Under the pieces are notes generated by a model, which was given only the letters and a program-made list of their open reading frames with translations, searched no databases and had not been told where the DNA came from. DNA of 64,000 bases from Moniliella sp. 'wahieum' (lineage: Eukaryota > Basidiomycota > Moniliellomycetes > Moniliellales > Moniliellaceae). Position 1 is the stretch's first letter; each line of letters opens with the position of its first letter. Position numbers and translations under genes: made by a program. This document shows positions 45,234 through 56,090 of the stretch, in pieces. The stretch lies in NCBI GenBank assembly GCA_003971905.1, contig RSEE01000002.1:930001-994000 (forward strand). Reading direction: 5' to 3'.

Positions 45234-47403
45234 GGTGAGACCGGTGAATGACCGTGCGTCGGCATCGACGGCCTTCGGATCGCTATACGCCTCCCCAGGT
45301 GCTCCTTGCACGGGGGTTATGACTGCCAGGGAGCTACCACACTTGCCCTGCGCAGTTGATCTATTGATTAAGATTTGGCTCCGCAGTACCCGACAGCATC
45401 CCTGGTCACATGTCACATGTCACACAAGGCATTGCGTCTGTGTCAAAATACATTGGGGGCCGTACTGCATACTGGCCGAGTGCGTGTTGGGACTCAGATC
45501 TAAGACATGCGACAGACAACATGTGCGCTGTGGTGCCTTGAAGTTTGAAGCTTGGTGCATGATGCATGATGCATGATGCGAGATGCACCATCCCGCTCTG
45601 CCACTGAGGACTCAGACTGAGTATGGACAGTACTCCCCGCCCTCAGTTGGGGCTAAAATGTAGAATTAGAATGGGAATCACATGCATCACGTGTGATCGT
45701 GTGACAGTAGATGATATGTCCGCACCGGCATATGTCCTGTATGACGCACCCAGCTGTTGCAGGGGTTAACTAGTAACGAGCAACGCGCGCAACGCGTAAC
45801 GATTAACTCCTAAGATCCTAAGGCCGTAGACTTTAATCGGGGAAAAGTTGCAAGCTCCCACACCAGGCATCCGACTAACAGCGCTACGGCCGCCTGTGGC
45901 GAAGGTGGAAAGGTGGCGTGTGGCTGGGACAAGTGCTGGTGTGATCCGAATGTGATACATTCGCTCTGTCACGGGGTCACTCATCGGTTCCCACATGTCA
46001 CGTACATCACAGCCTGTATGACGCTTGCCACATGTCGGTCACGCGGCACCGTCACACCTGAGGCTCAGGCCACACACAGTAAGGCCTTAAGGCCTAAAGC
46101 CTAAGGCCACCCAGATCTCAGGATCACGGATCCGTTTTCCTTCCATCGTCAGCGGCTCAGCCACCATCCATATCAGAATGCAATCGCGCCATCAGTACTG
46201 CTGTCCTTTTCCACAAACGTATCCAAGTCGACCTCCTCGTTGTGGTGGGGGCACTTTGGATGGTATCCACATGCTCTGCATGCCAACCCACCCCCACCCC
46301 TCCTTCGTACCTCTGGTATCCACACCTACCACACTACACACTCTCTCAATGGATGACGCATGATGTGTGGCGCTCGATTCAAACTCGAGATCTCCACACA
46401 ACACATGTGTGGAAATGAGTGAAAAGGGCCATCCACATCATTTTACAAGGCTTTATAGGCAGAAACGCTTCGCCCTCCACTGGCTGACCTCGGGTCGGCC
46501 CCAGGAAGGCCTCATCGACTCATCGACCATGGACTCATCGACCATCGACTCATCGACCATCCCTCATTCGGCGCGTGTGCTTTGCAAGGAAGAAAGCATG
46601 TTACAAATGAAATTCACGAGACCTATATATACTTCACCGAGAGAACGACGTGCAACATGTATAACTGTACTTGCACTGCAGAGCTGCCAGTACGCTCTAA
46701 GATCTCAGACTGAGATCCGAGAGAGGGGCCTCTGAAGCTCTGAGATCTGAAGCTTGAAGTTCAAGCCTGTGAGGGATCTGAGTGCCTGAGCCTCAGGGGC
46801 GTCGCTCTAAGATCTGCCCGCAACTGGGGGTAGGTTGCCAGCCTTGTCCCTCTGCAGAGAATGGTAGACTACCGGTGATGTGTGTGCTTATCGAGCACAC
46901 TTGGCACACCACCTCCCAGATCGATCGTGGGGCATTCAGGACGGGGCAATCGTGTCACACCTGTCACATGTGACACATGTTGTGTTGCTCACAGCGGCTC
47001 AGCGATGAGGCCTGAGGCGCATCGATCATCATGCTCATCGATCGCGAAGGGGTTGCTGGTTGGACACGTTGGCGCTATTAAGCGCTGGGCGGCTGAAGTT
47101 TTTGAAGCTTGAAGCTTTTGAAGCTCGCCCCCAAATGGCATAATATTGTATCTCATCACCTGCATCACCACTTTCCGCCTTCTTCTCTGGGCTCCCGTCT
47201 CCCTCGCAGCTTCAAGCTTCCTTTTCAAGCTTCACTGCGGTCACCGTGACATGTGACATGTGACAGTAGGTCAAGTGACCGGTGACCACAGTCACTAGTC
47301 AAGCCGGCAATAACCTTAATAACCGGTAACCCCTATAGATATGGGCCCTGATATATGATAGACGTTGCACACCATTTGTCACATGTCACCGGCCGTACCG
47401 AAT
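45234..47403. repeat. Gene-free stretch rich in heptad arrays
   Basis: Examples: TCA+CATG twice at 45409-45422; TGA+TGCA twice near 45560-45580; TAA+GGCC and TTAA+GGCC near 46080-46110; ATCGACTC repeats at 46516-46560; TCA+CATG+TGA near 46965; TGA+GGCC+TGA near 47005; TGA+AGCT twice near 47100-47117; TGA+CATG twice then TGA+CCGG+TGA at 47247-47285; TAA+CCGG+TAA near 47325. I see no protein or RNA gene. Confidence 0.75.
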
Positions 47404-47850
47404 CTCTATGTTGTGTGCATTCCATTGACAGAGCTTAAGGCTGGGACAGGGGGAACGCTACGTCTAAACCGAACCGTTCATCTTGCGGGGGTTACTTGGA
47501 AGCGCCACCAAGATTAAGGGACCAGGGGGATCGCCAGGATATCAGGACCCTCCGGCTCACGCCATCCGGTCCTCTATGTCATATGCAAAATTGATCCGCC
47601 GTGCATCTTTACGTCATAGGCACGTGCCGACCGGTGCCACGTTCCCAGCCACCCGCAGCCAGCGCGTATCGGTGATATTATAACTACGGTGGCGAAGGGG
47701 GGAACGGTGGCTAAGGTGGCAATGGTGGACCGGGGGAACGGTGGCTAAGCTGGCGACGGGGGAACGGTGGCTACGGTGGCGGCTGCGACGCAGCACCAAG
47801 CTGGGGCGAAGCCCAGCTGACCGGGCCGTAGGCCCGGTGGTCTCCTCGTA
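47404..47850 (-). mobile_element. Internally deleted LINE copy, head-to-tail with full copy
   Basis: The left part (47404-47575) is the LINE 3' end, including the reverse complement of CTCTGTCAATGGAATGC. The right part (about 47632-47850) is the LINE 5' region, with CGTTCCCAGCCACCCGCAGC, the GGTGGCTA repeats and the paired hairpins. Only about 60 unrelated bases lie between them, so nearly the whole coding region is missing. The right end touches the 3' end of the next copy directly. Such a deletion derivative keeps both termini and could in principle be mobilised by the intact element. Confidence 0.85.
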
Positions 47851-47938
47851 TCTCTATATTGTGTGCATTCCATTGACAGAGCTTAAGGCTGGGACAGGGG
47901 GAACGCTACGTCTAAACCGAACCGTTCATCTTGCGGGG

Positions 47939-50900
47939 TTACTTGGAAGCGCCACCAAGATTAAGGGACCAGGGGATCGCCAGGATATCAGGACCCTCCG
48001 GCTCACGCCATCCGGTCCCGTACCCTAGGAAGCGCGTGTGGACACGGAGGAACGTGGTTGACATACGAGCGAGGAACCATTTCCACTGAGACTTAGTAGC
48101 CAACTCCTTCCAATGCGCAAACAACTTGCCCGCCGTCTTGGTGCCGTAGTATCCTCGCGTCGTCAAAACCAGGGGGAAAAACGGTTCTTGAGTGCGTCCC
48201 TGGTACTTGGCGTTCTTGTCGCATTCTGCTTGTTCAAGCAGCCGAAGCAGTTCCTTCTCCCGGCGTTCCAAAGGCGACGCAGTGCTCTCATGCACCACCC
48301 GCCGGTACGCGCTCTGCGCCTCCTGCGATCCCGTGTCGCGCAGCGTGTGGTCTACCTCCATTCCGGTTCCTCCCAGTGCTCCGGGCCCCATCACGCGGTA
48401 ATCGGTGCGCTGTGCCTTCCGTCCGCGCCTCGTCCCATCCTCTTCCTCCACCATAGGTTCGTTGTGGACGTGGGTGTCGGGGATGGAGCGGAGGAGCTGG
48501 AGAATGGGCTCCCGCACTGCCTCATGCAACGCACCAAACTTGGCCTGGGTGCGGGTGCAGGACATGATGTTCCAGCGAGGACATGACGCCGCACTTGCAC
48601 ATGCTGCGCGTGGTGCGGCACAGCGTGCGGAGCTGGAGACCAACCTGGACCTGCTGGTCAGAGAGCTTGAGGTACGGGACGGATGGAATAGCGGAGAGCC
48701 AGTTGTGGCTCAGCGGGTTGCTGTGCTCAACCACATGACGACCATCGGCAGCGTCCAGCTTCTGGAGCAGCTCCTGTCGACTTTGCTCCCACATCTCGCG
48801 CAGCTGGCGTTGCTTCGTAAATGCGTTGGCCCTTGCCGTTTGCGGTCCCGAACGGTCAACATAAGTGGTAATAAGATAGTCGTTGACCTCGTTGGCCGCG
48901 GCACGGGCGTGGGGCGCAATATACGAGTAAAGCGGGCTGCCACATCCTCCCAGCCGAAGAGGCAGGCTCATGAGCATGTCGAAGTGGTCGTCCTTGGCAC
49001 CTTGGGGATCCTCGTCGCCCCGGATCCGTCTGAACTCCGTACAGATGAAGGCATCAATCTCGGCCAGCACGTCGTCTAGCTCTCCTTCCATCTGCATGGT
49101 GCGGAGCAGGTGGCGCAGCTTGGTCTGAGTGCTGAGCCGCCATAGTAAGAGGCGTCCCTGGCGGGTGATGCCATCAAACTTAGGCATGTTCTCCCTCAGA
49201 CTGGCCAGTTGGGCCCGGAGCCACGATCGACGACAGTCTACCCCTCCCACACAAGTGCCCAGAACCTGCAGACCATCCACCCGAATCTGGTCCCGGTCCC
49301 GCTCGACACACTTGCGCAGGTTGAGCTTGAGGCCTGACGCGTCGTCTTCCAAAATCTCCGCGGCTAGGCCGGTAATGCCTGGCCCTGGACCGAAGATCGT
49401 AATGTCGTCCAGGTATGCCATCACCAGGTGCCCCGGCGGCAGGTCCTGTTCCAGTTTCTCCAGCGTGGGCCGCACTGCGATGGAGAAGAAAAAGGGGGCG
49501 AGGGGGTCGCCCTGCCGTACGCCCTCTGCCGACAGGACGTTGGTCTCATTTCCGCCCGACGCGACCCAGAGCTGGGTGGGGGAACCATAGATCCATCGGC
49601 CCAACGTGAGGAGATGGGGGGCGTAGGCATGGAGCGCCTTGGCGAGTGTGCGACGGCGCACAGTGTTGAAGGCGTTGGTAAAGTCGAGCATGGCGACGTG
49701 GCTGAAGTCGCCCAGTTCCGCATCGTTCTCCCCGCCTGGCGCTGTCATGCGCTCGACCATCCGTACGATAGGCTCCACCCCGTTTTGCGATGCTACTCCC
49801 AACTGGGTGGGGAGAAGCCAGCTGTTGGGGGCGATCGCTCGAGCGATGGCCTTGGCGCACAGGCGGTAGATCAGCTCCCCACAGGCGATGGGGCGGATGC
49901 CTCCCGATGCCTTCTCCAGGGGGGTGAGGCGGGAGGCCAACAGGAGCTCGCGTCCTGGGGCGGTGCCGTGGTAAATACTCTTGGTGAGGGCGGTGAGAAA
50001 GGCGACGAAGCGCTTGCATTCAAGGGCCGTTCGTAGGAGGGGCTGGGTCCACCCGGATAGACCTGCCCCAACGTCGATTCTGAACGTGGCAATCAAGGCA
50101 ACAAAGTCGATTTCGTCCAAGTCCACCACGATACGGTCACTGTCCGTCGTGTCGGTGAGGGTGGTGCCCGGCGGTACCACGCGGCCTGTGTGGGTGGGAC
50201 GAGTGCGGGTGGTGGTGTTGCCAAAGGCTGTGCCCGGGCCGAGGCTGAAGGGGTTCGCCTCTCCAACGGGATGGAGCTTTTCCAGGCTTGCCTGGGTCTC
50301 GGTGGTGAGAGGGGCAATGGTGGATTGGCCGACGAGGGTACTTGCTGCGCGGCTGCAGCCCTCCCGAATGAGGCGGTCGGCCTTGGTGACTGGGTCGAGT
50401 GCCTCGCGCGTTGAGAAGTCGGGGGGCGGAGGGAGTTGCCAGGCGCTGTTGGGGTACGTCCCGATGAGGTTGTTGTCCTTGTTGTGGTAGCGGAGTACTT
50501 CCTTAGGCACCGCTAGAATATCCATCAGGTGTGCTGACGAGGGCTCCTGCAAGTAAGCGTCCGCCAAACGGCCGAGCATCTGGAGGAAAGGGCGCTTCAG
50601 GTGTGGCGGTATCTTGCGTGTGCCTGGGCGCTCGGCCAGGGCGGTCAAACGGGGAAGGAGGTCGGCCCCCGTGTCGGTCGAGGGGTTGCGCGGTCGTCTG
50701 GTGGCGGTGGTGGTGGGGGCGCGGCGCGGCGGCGGGGGGGCGGTGTGCGCGGGGGCGCGGGGGGGTTGAGGGGTCGGGCGTGCGGCGGGGGGGGCTGTCT
50801 GCGCGGGGGCGCGGCGCGGGCGTGGGGTAGTGGGGCGTGGGGTCTCGGCGCCGTAGCCATTGGTTGGCTGTTCGGAGCCCAGCCGGGGGCTGCGGCGCCG

Positions 50901-51230
50901 GGGGGTGGCGAGTTGGGGGTTGGGGAGGAGGGGCGTGCCTTGACCCGGTACTTCGGGCACCGGGTTCCTGGCTTCGGAGTTGCGGGGGCAGCGGGCCCTG
51001 TTGTGGCCAGGGTTCGTGCAAAGGGAGCAATGATACTCGCGCTTGGAGGGTGAGTCGGTGGCGGGGGGGGCGGGGGTGGTGGGGATGGGGGTGGGGGTGG
51101 CGGCGGGCGGGGCGGGCGTGTCACGTGCCAGGACCCCAGGTGGCAGCAAGCCGGCGCCGGTCACGTGGTCAGGCATCTGCTCAGGTTGAGTGAATGTCTC
51201 ATCGACCGGCACTTGGTGCTCTGGGGCCAA
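47939..51230 (-). CDS. LINE polyprotein: zinc knuckle, RT, restriction-like endonuclease
   Basis: Residues 68-81 form a zinc knuckle, CSLCTNPGHNRARC. Pro-rich linkers follow. The reverse transcriptase spans about 365-720, with KASGGIRPIACGELIYRL, AMLDFTNAFN (513-522), EGVRQGDPLAP (569-579) and the catalytic AYLDD (605-609). A CCHC motif, MCKCGVMSSLEHHVL then Cys, follows near residue 890. The frame breaks at about 48556 and continues in the next frame as RTQAKFGALHEAV, then RTDYRVMGPGALGGTGMEVD, matching the RPD...D core of restriction-like endonucleases, and KFGLFAHWK-like basic residues. The frame ends at 47939; older copies stop a few residues earlier at AIPLVP. The break may be a sequencing error or real inactivation. 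Confidence 0.9.
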
Positions 51231-51479
51231 AGGGGCGGGCGTGGGGGAAAGGGCGGGTGTGGGGGACGGGGCGGGAGCGGGGGCGGGGCTCCCGGGGAGG
51301 GGGGGTCTCGGGCGCCAGGACCTCCTCGGGGATCCGCCATACGGGTGCGCAACACCATGGGCGGTGCCGGGTGGTCGAAATCGGTTGGTTGCCCTGCACT
51401 TTTTACCTCAGCTGCCCCGTGACACGTTCCCAGCCACCCGCAGCCAGAGTATCGGTGATATTATTTGCCCTCTCCAGCG

Positions 51480-51592
51480 TGGAAGGGTTCCAGCGTGGAA
51501 CGGTAGCGACGGTGGAACGGTGGCTAAGGTGGCGAAGGGGACCGGTGGCTAAGGTGGCGATGGTGGGCCGGGGGAACGGTGGCTAAGGTGGC
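51480..51592 (-). repeat. Short tandem repeats in LINE 5' region
   Basis: On the plus strand GGTGGCTAAGGTGGCGA-type units recur four times with variable spacers such as GGGGGAACG. The deleted copy at 47690-47790 has a different number and order of the same units. Confidence 0.85.
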
Positions 51593-51600
51593 GACGCAGC

Positions 51601-51648
51601 ACCAAGCTGGGGCGAAGCCCCAGCCGACCGGGCCGTAGGCCCGGTGGT
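51601..51648 (-). other. Two stacked hairpins at LINE 5' end
   Basis: ACCA (51601-51604) can pair with TGGT (51645-51648). This encloses an 8-bp hairpin (51606-51624, GAA loop on the plus strand) and a 7-bp hairpin (51628-51644, GTA loop). The same structure, with one shortened stem, is at 47796-47842 in the deleted copy. It lies at the very 5' end of the element RNA. Self-cleaving ribozymes occur at this place in R2 elements, but I cannot fit the full HDV fold. Confidence 0.6.
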
Positions 51649-51720
51649 CCTCCTCGTACCCGTTACGCGTTATACGCGTCATATATCATAGAAGCCCTGA
51701 CAGACCTTGACTATCGCGGG

Positions 51721-51744
51721 TTTACCGGTTACCGGTTACCCCTT
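51721..51744. repeat. TTA+CCGG heptads
   Basis: TTA+CCGG, TTA+CCGG, TTA+CC in seven-base register next to the LINE 5' flank, after TTA+CGCG and TCA+TATA+TCA at 51661-51690. Confidence 0.9.
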
Positions 51745-51967
51745 TTGTTAGTGATCGAGAGCGTAAGCACGTAAGAGAGGAGGAACTTCAATTGTGTGGT
51801 GTATATAATTGTTGTGCGTGTTCACAGGCTGCTCGCCGGAAGAAATCGATGGGGGCAGTCAGTGGTTACGCCGCCGGTAACGCCGGTTACGTTTCCTCAT
51901 CCCCCCTGTCCAAGTTTTGATCCTATAAAGATTTGTCGAGAGAAGGAGTCCTCAGGCCCTGAGGCCT

Positions 51968-52014
51968 CAGTCCGCAGTTCTCAGTCCCAGTCCTCAGTCC
52001 TCAGTCCTCAGTCC
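51968..52014. repeat. TCAGTCC heptamer run
   Basis: TCA+GTCC repeated in seven-base steps about five times with one disturbed unit. The tetramer here is not self-complementary, unlike most arrays. Confidence 0.9.
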
Positions 52015-52744
52015 GTCACATTGAGAAGCATCAAGATAGACCGCACCTCCTCGGGAGCGATAGAGACCAACAGGGATGCGTTCCTACATAAAGATGTGGG
52101 TCCGTGCCAAGAAAACGTCCATGCCTGTGTGGGACGAATGCATAATAAAAGCACAGAAAAGGATGAGAGAGCCATATGTGTTCCTTCTCCTTTTTGTGCA
52201 GAAGTGGATTTGAGAGAAGTTCAATGGCATGTGTAAGGGAATTTAATGTATTACCTCGTTGTTCTGGATGTGGAGGTGGCCCTTACAACCGCACAGACGA
52301 GAACGAGACGTGACAATACTCACGGATTGATGATTTGCAGTTGGAAGGGACCAGCGTCTACAGTTCCCATGAAGTTATGGCACGTTCAGATATTGTGTGA
52401 AGGACGAATGTGGTGTTATGTCATCATTGCAGGCAGTACTCAGGCCCCAAACGACTCAGGCATCAGAAAGTCACGACTCTATACGGCTGGTTCTTCCGGA
52501 GTGTTCCTTGTTAATTGTTCCTGTCAAAGCACTGATTGGTAAATAATGGAATCTCCAACAGTTCAGGACCATCTGACACCCTCCATTCGCTTTCAAACCG
52601 GAAGTAGCGCTTATGGATACGAATGAGCATATGATAGACACATGAGCTGTGAACTATCTTCAATGAGATTCGTCAGTCATTCCAGTGCCCGAACGTCTTG
52701 TTGGCCATGTTGGTGACATGGTATCCGCGCATCATCGACATCAT

Positions 52745-53340
52745 ATCACTACCAAATAGAAGATGGCAATTTAATGCTCATTGGTACTTGGAATTCTTTT
52801 GTCGCGCTCGGCTTGCTCCGACAGAGTCGAATCAGCTCCTTTTCCCGCGATGTTCCAAATGCATTGCGGTTCCCTCTCGTGTATATCACCGTATTCCGGT
52901 ATACGCAATCATTGCCAAATTTGGACTGGGTGCGCGTTCAAGCCAAAAGGGTGTGTTCAAGTGATGCCGTTAACCTCATTTACACTTGCTACTATACGAA
53001 AGGAGCGGTACAGGGTACGGAGTTGGAGATCAATCTGAACCTGCTTATCGGCGAGCTCGAGGTACTTGCTGGCCTCGAGGAAAGTCAAGTGTATTAGTTG
53101 AACGCATTGCTGCGCTCGACCACATATTGCTTCCATGGGCTGCCTTAAGCTTCTTTCAATTGGATAGCTCCTGCCGAGTCTTCTCCCACTTCTTTTGAGA
53201 GCTTGCGTTGCGTCGTATGAATGTGTTCGTCGTGTGTATGTCCATGCATGGGGGGGATATAACGAGAGTGGTATAATAAGATGTATAGTCGTTTTTTTTT
53301 TCCTTGGCCGCAGCACGCACGTATGCGTGAAACACAACGT
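52745..53340 (-). mobile_element. Strongly decayed LINE copy
   Basis: On the minus strand LELADKQVQIDLQLRTLYR matches LKLSDQQVQVGLQLRTLCR of the intact LINE, preceded by remnants of the region ending in NEVNDYLITTYV. The left part, on the plus strand, matches the endonuclease region reversed (TTGGTACTTGGAATTCTTTT). Many substitutions, indels and stops; an old copy. AT content is higher than in the intact element. Confidence 0.8.
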
Positions 53341-54329
53341 ACCAGTAGGGTGAGGGAACCACTTCCTCCCCTTCAAATAGGAAGGTTCATTATATGAGCA
53401 TATCAAAGGGATCGCCCCTCTCTAACATCTGCGGGTTCTTGTCCCCTCCGATACGTCCAAACTATAACATCCGTCAATGCCAAACAGTGCGCAAAAATTA
53501 AACGCACTTCACAGCATACACTTGCAATTCGCGCAGCCGCCATATACATTAGTCGTGAAAGGTGCTCATCATCGGAGTGCGCCCCAGTGGTTTTTTGGGA
53601 TTGTGGGCTTATAGGTATTAATATGCCTGAAGGGAAGACCCGATGACAGATGCCGCGATGACGCCGTGACAGACGGGCGATTCTTAGTATGTCACCCAAT
53701 GGCCAAGCTCGCTCCAAGGACGAAGGCCTTCGGAGCTACGGCCTGGACTGAGCGGAGATCCTTCGAGGCGTGAGAGGCAGCGTCCGGCACGGCAATTTCC
53801 CCTTGGCCGCGACTGCCTGTGGGTGTATCGGTACAACGCTGATAGGCATATCGCACATGCACATGAACCGAGGCCGACTCTTCTGAAGTCGGTCAACCGG
53901 GCTTGGTCCATCATTATGACCGCTTAGGAGTTATGCACCCAAACGTCCTTCAGACAGGTTGTGATTTTATCGCTACCTGGACCCTTTCTAATCGTCTGTG
54001 CTGTCGGACGTGCCACCTGAGCCCTAATGCATGATTGCCTTCATATTGTCACGGGCGAAGACTGACTGGCATGCCCAGGGGAGTGCTTACGAGCTCCCAT
54101 CGTCTTCCTATAACTCCGACCCCAGGTTGTCATCGGGTCAGTTCCGATTTGAACCAATTTCAGACCTCAGCGCCTCAGCTGAGGTTAGTCTGCTCTATCC
54201 AACAATAGAGCGCGCTTCCAGGTTCAACGATGTTCAACTCAGTCAGACTATGGCCAGCGTGCCCGCCAGCGACGTATCCGCGTGACAATAGTCGCCTTTC
54301 GCCCAAGTGAATTGGTATCCACCGGGTGT
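53341..54329. other. Unassigned
   Basis: No recognisable protein. It may be more decayed transposon sequence, given its neighbours on both sides. Confidence 0.35.
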
Positions 54330-56090
54330 ACCCAATTTTTTCATTAACTTCCTGTGCGACGATAGTCGCCCCCGTGCCCATTTACCTTTCTAGGTTGCCC
54401 GCGCACGCAACCACCCCTCCTGTTTTCCCTGGATCCCCGTTGTTCCTCTACTGCGTGCGTTGTTTCCTGATTACCCCTGTCCGTAAGCAAAATGAGATTC
54501 GATTCGTGAGTTTCCCTACAGTTCATTGGCGTCTTCCCATATGCTGTCCTCGCCAATTGGATCAACCCAGTACAGGCAACCTCCTCTCTTAGTTTCTCCA
54601 CCCTTCGACCAGAACAAGCCTTTTCAGATCGAGTCGGATACAAGCGGCTATGCCGTGGAAGCGGTTTTATTTCAACCTCACGGGGGCGGACAGAGCCCCA
54701 TAGCCCATTGGTCCACTGGGATGCCCACACCCATCGAGCAGCGTTGGGGAGTGGGCGATCAGGAATGTTTCCCCTCATCACGGCGCTCAAGGTTTTCCGG
54801 AATTTGGTGGAATCGGCCCGGGACCTGGAGTTAGTGACCCACCACAAGAATCTTGTGAGCTACAACGACGAGGGTCAGCGCAACCGCCGGCAAGCAAGCT
54901 GTGGTGCGTTTTCTTTCGGTCAACCATTGATGATTTAGCGTCCCGGCTCGAAGAACGGTACTGCGAACGGCCTATCCTGTCGGCCGGATCTGGTGGAACA
55001 AGAAAATGATGGAAGACGCGGCCGACGCGCGGCGTAATGGTGGCGCAAGCAACCTATCCTTCGAGCCTAGTCGGAAGAACATGATGATGAGATATGTGCG
55101 TCCCTCTCGCTGCCCCCCTCGCAGTAGTTGATCCTCACCGATGTCGATGGTCATGCTGGAGAAGTAGAAGCAGCCGAAGAGCCACTACATCAGGACCATT
55201 CGTCCGAAGGCGAAGTGATTGAGGCAATCCAAGAGCTCAGAGAGCACGACGGAGGACACGAGGCCATTGTGAAGCGAGTCGAGAGGAAGACTATGCGCTG
55301 CAGGTCTATGAGGGGCGCGACGGGCCTCTCTACTTCCAGGAGAGGCATATGTGCCCGAATCCGAAGCTCTACGGTACACCTTACTCACGACCACCACGAA
55401 GAAGAGTTCGAGACTGGGCACCAGGGAAGAAAGCGCACGTATGACCCACTGGCGCATTGGTATTGACCGGGAATAGCCTCTGATGTTCCTCGTTACGTAG
55501 AACGTGCTCACTATGCCAAACCGCCAAGAGCTGCCGCCAGCATAATCCCTCAGGTCTACTCTACCCATTGGAGATTCCAGCTCGTCCTTGGTCCAGTTTT
55601 AGTATGGATCACTTCAGGCCCCTGCTGGAGGGAGGACACGGGAGTTTGGGTGAGGTGCTCAATATGGTACCGGTGGTGGTTGATCGGCTGTCCAAGTTGG
55701 TGGTGCCAATCCTCGCAGTTCGAGCCACTCAGCTGGCGGCTTGCTCGAGCGCTTGTCGGTCCATTGTGTCACGGGCGGTGCCCGCCAATCCTCTCCGACT
55801 TTTCCCGAGTATGCTGACGATAGGGTGGTTCACCACGAGGTCCGGGAGGTCCTTGACTCCCGCTGTAAGGGTTGAGGAGGACGTCTTGAGTACTTGAGTG
55901 CCTTTTCCATTTCAAGGGCTACGCTGTCCACGAGCGGGAGTGAGTGCCACTGGTTGCGGATATGTCCCATGAGGCCGATCCGGTTGTCCTTGAAGACGAT
56001 CCTGATTCCGGCGCACGTCGTATTACCTTTACTCGCTTTCCCCAATCCGGGGAAGTGAGGTCTGAAAGGGGGCAATGTCACCAATTGACG
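54330..56090 (+). mobile_element. Decayed Ty3/gypsy retrotransposon (RNase H, integrase)
   Basis: Frames carry the end of the polymerase region and RNase H: KPFQIESDTSGYAVEAVLFQ, then PIAHWSTGMPTPIEQRWGVG, and after a shift ALKVFRNLVESARDLELVTH. Further right is the integrase zinc/core junction (CSLCQTAKSCRQHNPSGLLY, then PWSSFSMDHF and VPVVVDRLSKLVVPI). Several stops and shifts separate these. No LTRs, primer-binding site or gag could be recognised. Described as a remnant only. Confidence 0.8.

Larger units (their letters stand above)
47851..51655 (-). mobile_element. Nearly full-length LINE with restriction-like endonuclease
   Basis: A non-LTR retrotransposon about 3.8 kb long: a 5' region with hairpins and short tandem repeats (51420-51655), one large open frame (51230-47939, one frame break), and an 88-base 3' tail ending in ATATAGAGATA with no poly(A). 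The order zinc knuckle, reverse transcriptase, CCHC, endonuclease is that of site-specific R2/CRE-like lineages. At least five other partial copies are in this window. Target-site duplications are not evident. Confidence 0.9.

Noticed and set aside
51601-51648. Confident HDV-like ribozyme call
   Set aside because: I could not find the nested pseudoknot pairings and catalytic C that the fold requires; only two hairpins and a closing stem are visible.
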